Source: DTYU01 sp040756575 | GTDB taxonomy: Bacteria > Bacillota > Desulfotomaculia > Desulfotomaculales > Ammonificaceae | Length of the DNA: 64,000 nt | Assembly (NCBI GenBank): GCA_040756575.1 | Contig: JBFLYP010000013.1 | Coordinates: forward strand, 8,432-72,431 | Direction of reading: 5' to 3' | In this document: in pieces, positions 57,293-64,000 of the stretch | Numbering within the stretch: position 1 is the first letter of the stretch | Layout of the letters: each line of letters starts with the position of its first letter | Notes under the pieces: model-generated | Seen by the model: only the letters and a program-made list of their open reading frames with translations | What the model was told of the DNA's origin: nothing | The model's database searches: none | Position numbers and translations under genes: made by a program

Positions 57293-57418
57293 GGAGACCG
57301 CGAAAAACGAGCATGGCGCGGAAGCCGGGAGGGGACGGGCGGAGCGTACTTGGAGGTACGTGAGCACCCGGACCCGACCGGCCAGGCATTGTCCAGGCGA
57401 AGTTTTGCAGCGGTCTCC
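57293..57418 (+). ncRNA. Candidate structured RNA (HEARO/omega-RNA-like)
   Basis: A 126-base GC-rich element is closed by a perfect nine-pair stem GGAGACCGC (57293-57301) / GCGGTCTCC (57410-57418). Inside, CGTAC-TTGGAG-GTACG forms a hairpin, wrapped by CGGG/CCCG (GGGCGGAG...GAGCACCCG) and GCCGG/CCGGC pairings. No reading frame explains it. The nested, pseudoknot-prone shape and the GAAGCCGGGAGG and GTGAGCACCC words remind me of HEARO RNAs linked to IsrB/IscB elements; this is recollection, not a search. The rest of 56858-57292 holds no gene I can support. Confidence 0.45.
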
Positions 57419-57424
57419 TACGAA

Positions 57425-57512
57425 ACCAAAAAGAGAGCCCTTACCTCCACGAGGCTGGTTCCCTCAAACCTTGTGGGAGCAGCATCGCTGGGCTGAGGGA
57501 CCGGGCTCTCTT
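57425..57512 (-). terminator. Large branched terminator-like hairpin after HdrD-like gene 1
   Basis: AAGAGAGCCC (57431-57440) and GGGCTCTCTT (57503-57512) form a ten-pair outer stem; inside lie GGT-CCCTCA/TGAGGG-A-ACC, CAGC/GCTG and CCTC/GAGG stems. In minus sense a TTTTTGG run follows, so it can end the transcript of the gene at 57540, 28 bases past its stop. Confidence 0.6.
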
Positions 57513-57539
57513 AATTGGCCGGCTGGTAAACTCATACTA

Positions 57540-59180
57540 CTAATGAAAGTCGTCCGGGTCAAGGAAAGGCCTATCCAAGTCAACCATAGCGTTCACCATC
57601 AATTCGACAAGACCGCCGTAGTTGATCTTGAACCTGTCCCAAATCCGGTAGTGGGTGATGGCGTCACGTATCGCCCCTTTGCAGTTCGAGCAGGGGGCGC
57701 ACAGATACTTATACGGGTATTTAACAGGGTCAAGCTCGTTTTTGAACGCTTCGAGGGTCTGGTACATCTTCACCCTCGATGCCACCTTACTGCGCCACTG
57801 CGGGAAGTTCATGGACTGCATGATTGCCAATCCGCCGCCGCCGCCGCAGCAGTAATTGTAAACGCCGTGCGGGGTCATTTCGCGAAACTGCGGGCAAATG
57901 GCTTTTATAGCCTTACGCTGGGGCTCCACCACACCCATCATACGCACCATGTTACACGGGTCATGCAGGGTAACCGGAAAGTTGTTCTTGCTCGGGTCAA
58001 ACTTAACGGCGCCGCTCCTGATAATTTCCCAGAGGAGCGGTAAGCAGCACTCGCGCGGTATCTCCGAGCTGGACAGATCACCGGCCAACACCCTGTCGGC
58101 CACAACAACGTAAGCCTTAGTTGCATGACCGCACTCGCCGATCACCACCTTTTTGACCCCGAGCTTCTTAGCTATCTTCGTATGGCGTACGGCGACCCGC
58201 GCAAGCTCCACGTCGTCGTTCCACAGGCCGTAGTTGACTGCGTCGTAACCCACTATGTCGCTCGACAGGGTCCATTTAATCCCCGCAGCCTCAAAGAGGA
58301 TCGCGAAGGCTTCTGGGTTCTCGGTCCAGGATAGGTACTCGCCCGCATTATGGATGAGCAGGATGTCGGCGCCCTTCTCGTCGAGGCGCACTTTGAACTT
58401 TTTGCCCGTCCTGTCGCCGATGTCCTCCTCCATGAACTCCACCGTCTCCTTAAGCCCGGCCGGGCTCATCCCCGTGGAAGAACCGACGATCAGGTGCTGG
58501 ACACAACCCTTTTCAAAAATCTCCGGTGCCGCGATGCCCAATTCCTGGCAAAAGAGCTTGCGCAACTCCCGGTTGATTACGCCGTTATCCACCCCCATCG
58601 GGCAGCGCTGCGCGCACCTTCTGCAAATAGTACACCGGTGGCAGGATTCCGCAAGCCGGTAGACAACCTGCCAGTTCAGATCTATGTCCGCCCCTACGAA
58701 GCCCCTGAGAAGCCTCCCCTCGGGCGAAAAGTATCGCTTTCTTATTCTTCTGAGGATCTCAGCCCTGTGGGTGGGTCGATAAATATCCTGGCCGCCGCTG
58801 GCAATGAAGTTGTGGCAGGCGTCAGCGCAGGTCTGGCACTTGACGCAATAGTCCATGGACATCTCCAACGTCTGGCAAAACGTCCAGCTCTCCTGCGGGT
58901 CGAAGAGTTTCTGCAAACCGCTGAGAAACTTATTAACAAGGGCGGTTTCCTCTTCCTTGGACTTGGGTATGGGAAGGCCCATGTCGGTGTGGCCGTCGAA
59001 GCTCAAGTCGTATTGACCCCACCACTTTTCCGGCGGCGGTTTAAACGGCTCTTCTCCACCCAGAAGCGGCATGGGCATGAGGTCCTCCACTTTCAGGTCA
59101 ACAAGAGGTTCGGGCCCTCGTCTTGAGATCTCTTTCAGGTTCGGCTTCTTTTTGGCCTTAGCAACTGCCATCTCTTTCAT
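57540..59180 (-). CDS. HdrD/DsrK-like iron-sulfur oxidoreductase, paralogue 1
   Basis: This 546-residue protein has an N-terminal extension of about 110 residues, then two [4Fe-4S] motifs, CVKCQTCADACH and CHRCTICRRCAQRCP (about 115-200), and a CCG-type C-terminal domain with TLHDPCNMVR, YNYCCGGGGG and CAPCSNCKGA. In HdrD and DsrK such domains hold a special catalytic [4Fe-4S] cluster acting on disulfides. No membrane helix: probably a cytoplasmic partner of the NarI-like subunit at 61271-62215. It has its own strong promoter. Very similar in length and motifs to the two paralogues upstream. Confidence 0.85.
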   Translation of the reverse strand: MKEMAVAKAKKKPNLKEISRRGPEPLVDLKVEDLMPMPLLGGEEPFKPPPEKWWGQYDLSFDGHTDMGLPIPKSKEEETALVNKFLSGLQKLFDPQESWTFCQTLEMSMDYCVKCQTCADACHNFIASGGQDIYRPTHRAEILRRIRKRYFSPEGRLLRGFVGADIDLNWQVVYRLAESCHRCTICRRCAQRCPMGVDNGVINRELRKLFCQELGIAAPEIFEKGCVQHLIVGSSTGMSPAGLKETVEFMEEDIGDRTGKKFKVRLDEKGADILLIHNAGEYLSWTENPEAFAILFEAAGIKWTLSSDIVGYDAVNYGLWNDDVELARVAVRHTKIAKKLGVKKVVIGECGHATKAYVVVADRVLAGDLSSSEIPRECCLPLLWEIIRSGAVKFDPSKNNFPVTLHDPCNMVRMMGVVEPQRKAIKAICPQFREMTPHGVYNYCCGGGGGLAIMQSMNFPQWRSKVASRVKMYQTLEAFKNELDPVKYPYKYLCAPCSNCKGAIRDAITHYRIWDRFKINYGGLVELMVNAMVDLDRPFLDPDDFH

Positions 59181-59355
59181 ATCCCTCCTTGGTCAACAAA
59201 CTCATAAACACACCGGTTTTACCGTGGCGCTTCTGCGCCTACCCCCTCCTTTTAACGGACGTCCTATTCTTCCCTACAGAACTATCTGACCCAAAAGACA
59301 ATCAGCTTGAAGCCAAGCCAAGGAATGACCAAGTTGCAGGCCGTTAGTTTTCTTT

Positions 59356-59410
59356 ACATATGTTCATTATATCAATCTAACCTGGAGGGTGTCAATATTT
59401 TTACATATGT
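59356..59410 (-). promoter_or_regulatory. Strong promoter flanked by two ACATATGT palindromes
   Basis: Minus-sense TTGACA (59395-59390), 18-base spacer, TATAAT (59371-59366). Identical palindromes ACATATGT lie at 59403-59410, just upstream of the -35 box, and 59356-59363, just downstream of the -10 box, with similar flanks (ACATATGTAAA). They look like operator sites of an unknown regulator for HdrD-like gene 1. Confidence 0.65.
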
Positions 59411-59462
59411 CAAAAATTTTCATTCTGGACTCTTTCCTTTTTAGCGCAGCAATTTCGGAAAG

Positions 59463-59499
59463 ATAAAAGAAAAGGCCGGATCCCTGATTTCACCCGGCC
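59463..59499 (-). terminator. Terminator after HdrD-like gene 2
   Basis: GGCCGG (59474-59479) pairs with CCGGCC (59494-59499); in minus sense it is followed by TTTTCTTTT. It separates gene 2 from the promoter of gene 1. Confidence 0.65.
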
Positions 59500-59570
59500 G
59501 CAGCGGATTGGTTCCCGGCCGAAAAAATAAACCTCCCTCGCCGGGAGGCCGCAGCAGTAAATCAAAGAGT

Positions 59571-61199
59571 TTAGTGAAAGTCGTCGTACTCGATGAACGG
59601 CCTGTCTATATCGACCATCGCGTTCACCATCAACTCCACCAAGCCGCCGTAGTTAATCTTGTATCTTTCCCACAGATTGTAGTGGGTGATGGCATCTCTT
59701 ATCGTTCCCTTACAGTTGGAGCACGGGGCACACAGATACTTGAACGGGTATCTGTTCGGGTCCAGTTCGTTTTTGAAAGCCTCAAGCGTTTGTTTCATCT
59801 TCATCCTGGCGCCCACTTTATTCCGCCACTGCGGGAAGTTATAGGACTGGATAATGGCATAACCTGAACCGCCGCCGCAGCAATAGTTATATACACCGTT
59901 CGGCGTCATTTCCCGGAACTGCGGAGCGATTGCCTTCAGCGCCAGGCGCTGGGGTTGTACGATACCCATTGCGCGGACCATGTTGCACGGGTCATGAAGT
60001 GTAACCGGGAAGTTGTTCCTGCTCGGGTCAAACTTTATGGCGCCGCTCCTGATGATCTCCCATAGGAGAGGTAAGCAACTCTCCCGCGGTATTTCTGAGG
60101 TTGACAAGTCCCCGGTCAGCACCCTGTCTGCGATGACGACGTACGCCTTGGTCGCATGACCGCACTCGCCGATCACGACCTTTTTCACGCCGAGTTTTTT
60201 GGCAACCTGAGTATGCCTGACAGCGACACGCGCAAGCTCAACGTCGTCGTTCCAAAGGCCGTAGTTTACCGCATCGTATGCCACAGGCTCGCTGGACAGC
60301 GTCCAGCTTATTCCTGCGGCTTCAAAAAGGATCGCGAATGCCTCAGGGTTCTCCGGCCACGAAAGGAATTCGCCAGCATTATGAATCAGGAGGATGTCGG
60401 CGCCTTTTTTATCCACGGGGATCTTTACGCTCTTGCCTATCCTGTCGCCGATGTCTTCCTCCATGAACTCTACGGCTTCCTTCAACCCCGAAGGGCTCAT
60501 GCCCGTCGATGAGCCGACGCGGATGTGCTGCACGCAACCCTTCTCAAGAATCTCCATAGGCGCAATACCGAGTTCCTGGCTGAAGAGCTTCCTGAGTTCG
60601 CGCGCGATAATGGCATTGTCAACACCCATAGGACACCTCTGGGCACACCGCCGGCACAGTGTGCACCTGTGCCCTGCCTCTGCAAGCCTCGTTACCGTGC
60701 GCCAGTTTACATCCACATCTGCTCCGACAAAACTGCCGAGCAGCTTTCCCTCAGGTGTAAAGTACTTCTTCCAGATCCTTCTAAGAATTTCGGACCTGTA
60801 AGTGGGCCTGTAGATCTCCTGCCTGCCGCTGGCAAGGTATGAGTGGCAGGCGTCCGAGCAGGTCTGGCACTTAACACAGTAATCCATGGATAGTCTCAGA
60901 ACCTGCTGGAACGTCCAACTGTCTTCGGAATTCAAGAGCTTCTGCAAGCCGCTCAAAAACCGGCGGACAAAGAAGTCCTCTTCTTCTTTGGTCTTTGGTT
61001 TCGGAATCCCGATGCTGCAATGGCCGTCAAGGCTCATTTCGTACTTTTCAATGAACCTTTGCGGTGTCGGCTGCATCGGCGGTTCATCCTCAAGGTAGGG
61101 AACCGCCATTAAGTCTTTCACATCCATTGAAACCAGGGGTTCGTCTCCCGGCCTCGAAATATCCTTAAAGCCGACCCTCTTTTTGTTACTTGGCCCCAT
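59571..61199 (-). CDS. HdrD/DsrK-like iron-sulfur oxidoreductase, paralogue 2
   Basis: This 542-residue protein is collinear with paralogue 1: CVKCQTCSDACHSYLASGRQ and CTLCRRCAQRCPMGVDNAII for two clusters, LHDPCNMVRAMG, YNYCCGGGSG and CAPCSNCKGT for the CCG domain. It follows the NarI-like gene with a 71-bp gap and good GAGGAGG site, so it is the natural partner of that subunit. Electron donor and acceptor are not known. Confidence 0.85.
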   Translation of the reverse strand: MGPSNKKRVGFKDISRPGDEPLVSMDVKDLMAVPYLEDEPPMQPTPQRFIEKYEMSLDGHCSIGIPKPKTKEEEDFFVRRFLSGLQKLLNSEDSWTFQQVLRLSMDYCVKCQTCSDACHSYLASGRQEIYRPTYRSEILRRIWKKYFTPEGKLLGSFVGADVDVNWRTVTRLAEAGHRCTLCRRCAQRCPMGVDNAIIARELRKLFSQELGIAPMEILEKGCVQHIRVGSSTGMSPSGLKEAVEFMEEDIGDRIGKSVKIPVDKKGADILLIHNAGEFLSWPENPEAFAILFEAAGISWTLSSEPVAYDAVNYGLWNDDVELARVAVRHTQVAKKLGVKKVVIGECGHATKAYVVIADRVLTGDLSTSEIPRESCLPLLWEIIRSGAIKFDPSRNNFPVTLHDPCNMVRAMGIVQPQRLALKAIAPQFREMTPNGVYNYCCGGGSGYAIIQSYNFPQWRNKVGARMKMKQTLEAFKNELDPNRYPFKYLCAPCSNCKGTIRDAITHYNLWERYKINYGGLVELMVNAMVDIDRPFIEYDDFH

Positions 61200-61270
61200 C
61201 TTATTAAACCTCCTCTACCAACCATGAAAGTATAACGAATCGTGAAGGTGTCTATCTATCTAACGGACCA

Positions 61271-62215
61271 CTAAGACTTTTTGAGGAGAGTATCCGGGAA
61301 TCCGGTAAACGGGTACTCCTCCTTCCCCTCCCTTGCGTCCGCGATTTCTACTTCCTCGGCCCAGGTCTTCCCCGGCACGATATGCGGTCCTGCCCAAGTC
61401 AGCTTGTAAGAAAGCTGGGAGGTTATCTTTTTGTCGATGCTGGACCCCTTTACATTTAGAATGTCATCCCAGTAGATTTTGTCGAAAGTAAAGTATTTTG
61501 CCACGTAATGAAAGAGTCTCGAAAAGGGCATGTACAGGAGGAAAAGCTCAAACAGCAAGAAGTGAAGTGCAGTCCAGAACGGAACTGCTGTCGGCTGGAA
61601 AGAAACTGCTCCTGCAATACTCGTTCTCGCATCCACAAAAAAAGACTGAAAGGGCTGACCGGTAAATAACCCAATGATCCCCGCGCCAAAAATAGCCAGC
61701 ATGAACAAGAGATTAAAGTAATCAACCGGGGCGGTATAAGCTTTGATTTCGTCGTTGCCTATTCTTTTTAATAAAAGTCCAAGAGAACCAAAGGCCCCGA
61801 TAAATACGGCGACGGTCCCAACCACGTTTGTGACGGAGTAAATAGCACCCCAGTCGAAAATGACCTCAACCAGTAAAAGTAAAACCCACAAACATACCAG
61901 GTATATACCCCAATGCATCGCAAAAGAGAACGGCCACATCCCGTACCGGTTGTACTCTTTAACCTTCTTTAACAGGAACACCTCCGACGCCATGTCTAAA
62001 ATCCCGTTGATCCGTATATGATGCCTTGGTTTTGAAACGTAATCAAGTTCCTCCATAAAAGAACCGCCGTAATGGTGCTTTGGTTCAAGGGGCAGGGGAT
62101 AAAGCTCCCATCTGAGATGAAGCGGCATTGAATTAAACTTGGTAAAACGGTACATTACCATAAAAATAAAAACCGCCACCGAAAAGTACCCAAGGAAAGA
62201 AACCGCGCTTCCCAT
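61271..62215 (-). CDS. NarI/DsrM/HdrE-like cytochrome b membrane subunit
   Basis: This 314-residue protein has about six hydrophobic segments (for example GIYLVCLWVLLLLVEVIFDW, YFNLLFMLAIFGAGIIGLFT) and histidines placed within or next to helices (HWGIYL, LHFLLFELF, LFHYVAKYF) that could bind haem b. This family moves electrons between menaquinone and an HdrD/DsrK-type partner. ATG 62215 after GGAGG. It is first in a unit with HdrD-like gene 2. Confidence 0.82.
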   Translation of the reverse strand: MGSAVSFLGYFSVAVFIFMVMYRFTKFNSMPLHLRWELYPLPLEPKHHYGGSFMEELDYVSKPRHHIRINGILDMASEVFLLKKVKEYNRYGMWPFSFAMHWGIYLVCLWVLLLLVEVIFDWGAIYSVTNVVGTVAVFIGAFGSLGLLLKRIGNDEIKAYTAPVDYFNLLFMLAIFGAGIIGLFTGQPFQSFFVDARTSIAGAVSFQPTAVPFWTALHFLLFELFLLYMPFSRLFHYVAKYFTFDKIYWDDILNVKGSSIDKKITSQLSYKLTWAGPHIVPGKTWAEEVEIADAREGKEEYPFTGFPDTLLKKS

Positions 62216-62464
62216 TTCTTGTTCTACCTCCTTAACTGAGTAATGAAGATCTATGTTTACCTGTTTAACTTCCGGCTTTGCAACCTCCCCTCCGCGCAGA
62301 TACTCTTACAGATGTCCCGGGTTTCCATCAAAGAGAAAACTACCAAACCCTATGTCGCTACGTTGATTCACGTCCCAGGATAGAAAAATCCGCGCTTAGC
62401 TCTCAGGTTTTACTGTATCTAAGAAAGTTTGAAAGTACTGTCACTGGTGTACACTTTATCAATA

Positions 62465-62494
62465 ATTATATAGTTAAAAAAGGCGTAAATTCAA
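62465..62494 (-). promoter_or_regulatory. Promoter of the NarI-like/HdrD-like 2 unit
   Basis: Minus-sense TTGAAT (62494-62489), 18-base spacer, TATAAT (62470-62465). The 5' leader would be about 250 bases and shows no gene. A CATATGTTCA half-like word near 62563-62572 recalls the ACATATGT sites at 59356-59410. Confidence 0.6.
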
Positions 62495-62625
62495 TAAGTA
62501 GTTAAATTACAGAATATTCGTACATTATTGCTTTAATTTTCGCATGATTCATATAATTCTGAACATATGACGCTAAAATCTCAATGTTATTACTCTTCCT
62601 CCCTCCGCAACAATGAGCTTAAACA

Positions 62626-62683
62626 CCTAAAAATGAATAAAGGGCTTTCCCGGTGCATGGAGTGTCATGAAACCGGGAAGCCC
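62626..62683 (-). terminator. Terminator after HdrD-like gene 3
   Basis: GGGCTTTCCCGGT (62642-62654) pairs with ACCGGGAAGCCC (62672-62683), one bulge; in minus sense followed by TTTATTCATTTTTAG. A strong intrinsic terminator between paralogue 3 and the next promoter. Confidence 0.8.
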
Positions 62684-62749
62684 TCTTCTTCTGCTTTGTC
62701 TCGCGGGGAGCGTTGTAAAACTTCAGCGTTTTGCAACGTCTCTGCGGGT

Positions 62750-64000
62750 CTATTCGCCGCTGATGAACTCCATCTCGATGAACGGCTTGGGCAGGTCGAC
62801 CATAGCGTTTACGATAAGCTCCACCAGACCGCCGTATGTAATCCTGTATTTATCCCAGAGTCCATAATGTCCGATCAGGTCTCTCATTGCACCCTTGCAG
62901 TTGGAGCAGGCAGCGATAACGTACTTGTCAATGCTCGGATCAAGGACGTCCTTGAACGCTTCAAGGATCTGCTTGGTCTTCATCCGCTCGCTCACCTTTT
63001 TGCGCCACTGCGGGAAGTTCAGCTCGTTCATGATCGCAAACCCGCTCCCGCCGCCGCAGCAGTAATTGTACGGGCCGTTCGGCGTCATCTCCCTGAACTG
63101 CGGGCAGATAGCCTTCACAACATTCCGCTGGGGTTTAACAATACCCATCAACCTTGCGATGTTGCATGAATCGTGAAGCGTTACCGGAAAATTGTTTCTT
63201 GAAGGATCGAGCTTTATAACCCCGCTTTTAACGATCTCCCAGAACAAGGGCAGGCAGCTTTCCCGGGGTATCTCGGAGATGCTTAGATCACCCGGGAACA
63301 CCCTGTCCGTAATAACACAAAGAGTTTTTGTAGCATGCCCGCACTCACCTACCACGATCTTCTTAACGCCTAACTTCTTGGCGATCGTAACGTGCTGCAA
63401 TCCTATTCTCGCAAGCTCGATATCGTCGCAGAAGAGGCCGTAGTTCACCCCGTCATAGCCGACAGGCTCGCTGCTTAAGGTATAATTGATTCCTGCAGCA
63501 TCAAAAAGAACGGCAAATGCACCGGGGTTTTCCGGCCACGAAAGGTACTCGCCTGCGTTATGGATCAGGAGGATATCGGCGCCCTTTTTGTCTACGGGGA
63601 TCTTTATGCTTCTTCCGATCCGCTCTCCGGTATCATCTTCGATAAACTCGATCGCCTCGTGAAAACCGGCGACGCTCATACCGGTAGATGAGCCGACCTT
63701 TAGGTGCTGTCTGGTACCCTTCTCATACAACTCTTTAGGCGCGATGCCAAGTTCCTGGCTGAAAATCTTCCTTATCTCCCGGCTGATCAAAGCATTGTCC
63801 ACGCCCACCGGGCAAACCTGTGCACACCTCCGGCACACATTGCAGCGATAGGCGGATTCCATAAGCCTGATAGCCATCTTGTAATTGAGGTCTATATCGG
63901 CACCCACCAGAGAGCCCAAAAGCTTCCCGCTCGGCGTAAAATACTTCTTGTAGAGCCGCCGCAGGATCTCCGCCCTGAACGTGGGCCGGTAGACCTCCTT
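62750..64000 (-). CDS. HdrD/DsrK-like iron-sulfur oxidoreductase, paralogue 3 (cut by window end)
   Basis: The frame is open through the window edge; its visible part begins with the family segment KEVYRPTFRAEILRRLYKKY, so the first cluster motif lies outside. Seen are CNVCRRCAQVCPVGVDNALI, TLHDSCNIARLMG (Asp-Ser-Cys instead of Asp-Pro-Cys), YNYCCGGGSG and AACSNCKGAM. It ends MEFISGE, unlike the DDFH ends of paralogues 1 and 2. It is separated from the NarI-like gene by a terminator and a promoter, so it may be regulated apart. Confidence 0.82.
   Translation of the reverse strand, partial: KEVYRPTFRAEILRRLYKKYFTPSGKLLGSLVGADIDLNYKMAIRLMESAYRCNVCRRCAQVCPVGVDNALISREIRKIFSQELGIAPKELYEKGTRQHLKVGSSTGMSVAGFHEAIEFIEDDTGERIGRSIKIPVDKKGADILLIHNAGEYLSWPENPGAFAVLFDAAGINYTLSSEPVGYDGVNYGLFCDDIELARIGLQHVTIAKKLGVKKIVVGECGHATKTLCVITDRVFPGDLSISEIPRESCLPLFWEIVKSGVIKLDPSRNNFPVTLHDSCNIARLMGIVKPQRNVVKAICPQFREMTPNGPYNYCCGGGSGFAIMNELNFPQWRKKVSERMKTKQILEAFKDVLDPSIDKYVIAACSNCKGAMRDLIGHYGLWDKYRITYGGLVELIVNAMVDLPKPFIEMEFISGE

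Noticed and set aside
57300..58043. Long plus-strand open frame over the structured element and HdrD-like gene 1
   Set aside because: It is antisense to the strongly supported HdrD-like gene; the GC-rich antisense frame is open by composition.
1..64000. CRISPR arrays, tRNA or rRNA genes, complete insertion sequences, prophage
   Set aside because: No regularly spaced repeats, no tRNA or rRNA signatures, and no transposase or phage structural genes were seen in the window.

Overview
The window looks like a chromosomal segment of a spore-forming, anaerobic member of the Clostridia (Peptococcaceae-like: Desulfotomaculum, Pelotomaculum or Ammonifex relatives). The grounds are spore genes (gpr, two alpha/beta-type SASP genes, spoVS, ylbJ), Gram-positive gene order (yceD-rpmF-plsX-fabHDG-acpP-fabF-rnc-ftsY; rsmD-coaD next to ylbJ), frequent TTG/GTG starts behind strong GGAGG sites, and a block of HdrD/DsrK-like, NarI-like and NrfD-like redox genes. 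The genus is inference; no rRNA or tRNA gene was recognised.

Layout. 1-4.1 kb is a decayed region: at least four copies or pieces of one sensor-histidine-kinase gene, each broken at nearly the same place, plus a response-regulator/ATPase chimera, a UPF0175 gene and a VapBC-type toxin-antitoxin pair. 4.2-5.7 kb holds an RlmI-like rRNA methyltransferase and a small helical protein. 5.9-19.3 kb is one long minus-strand run that starts at a clear promoter (19332-19360): yceD, rpmF, fatty-acid synthesis genes, rnc and ftsY, then a SAM by-product salvage group (mtnP, mtnA, ahcY, a class II aldolase and an MTA/SAH deaminase). 19.4-26.3 kb holds ylbJ, a coiled-coil protein, coaD, rsmD, gpr, a SASP gene and recG. 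26.7-30.2 kb holds a fused HgdB/DUF2229-type protein, its BadF/HgdC-type ATPase partner and rpmB. 30.2-31.6 kb is a second decay zone, with DUF2283, a methyltransferase remnant and GAACTTCGAAC-type repeats.

31.6-37.9 kb holds the riboflavin operon ribD-ribE-ribBA-ribH, with a strong promoter but no FMN riboswitch visible, and the two subunit genes of class I fumarase with an AbrB/PIN toxin-antitoxin pair lodged between them. 38.1-42.4 kb is a unit led by a fluoride riboswitch: a CPA2-type antiporter, a universal stress protein, a zinc-ribbon/HEAT protein, an MFS transporter and an alpha/alpha-toroid protein. 42.5-45.8 kb holds an MNT/HEPN pair with a shortened HEPN, two exported proteins of unknown function, a long gene-poor stretch and a SASP gene of unusual length. 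45.8-50.4 kb holds late cobalamin genes (a CobC-type phosphatase, cobD, cobS, cbiB) and a DUF3842 gene. cobD and cobS show no ATG, GTG or TTG at the conserved N-terminus.

50.5-53.2 kb holds a coiled-coil protein, a PHP phosphoesterase, an M19 dipeptidase and spoVS. 53.4-64 kb is the energy-metabolism block on the minus strand: three HdrD/DsrK-like iron-sulfur proteins (the third cut by the window end), a NarI/DsrM-like cytochrome b subunit, and a three-gene set of a miniaturised formate-dehydrogenase-like TAT protein, a HybA-like ferredoxin and a HybB/NrfD-like membrane protein with a His-rich tail. Between the two groups lies a GC-rich structured element of about 125 nt that may be a HEARO/omega-RNA-like RNA.

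The least explained items are the kinase fragment array, the mini-FdhA module, the possible structured RNA, the cob genes without standard start codons, and the compact SAM-salvage group that would fit a DHAP-type shunt.
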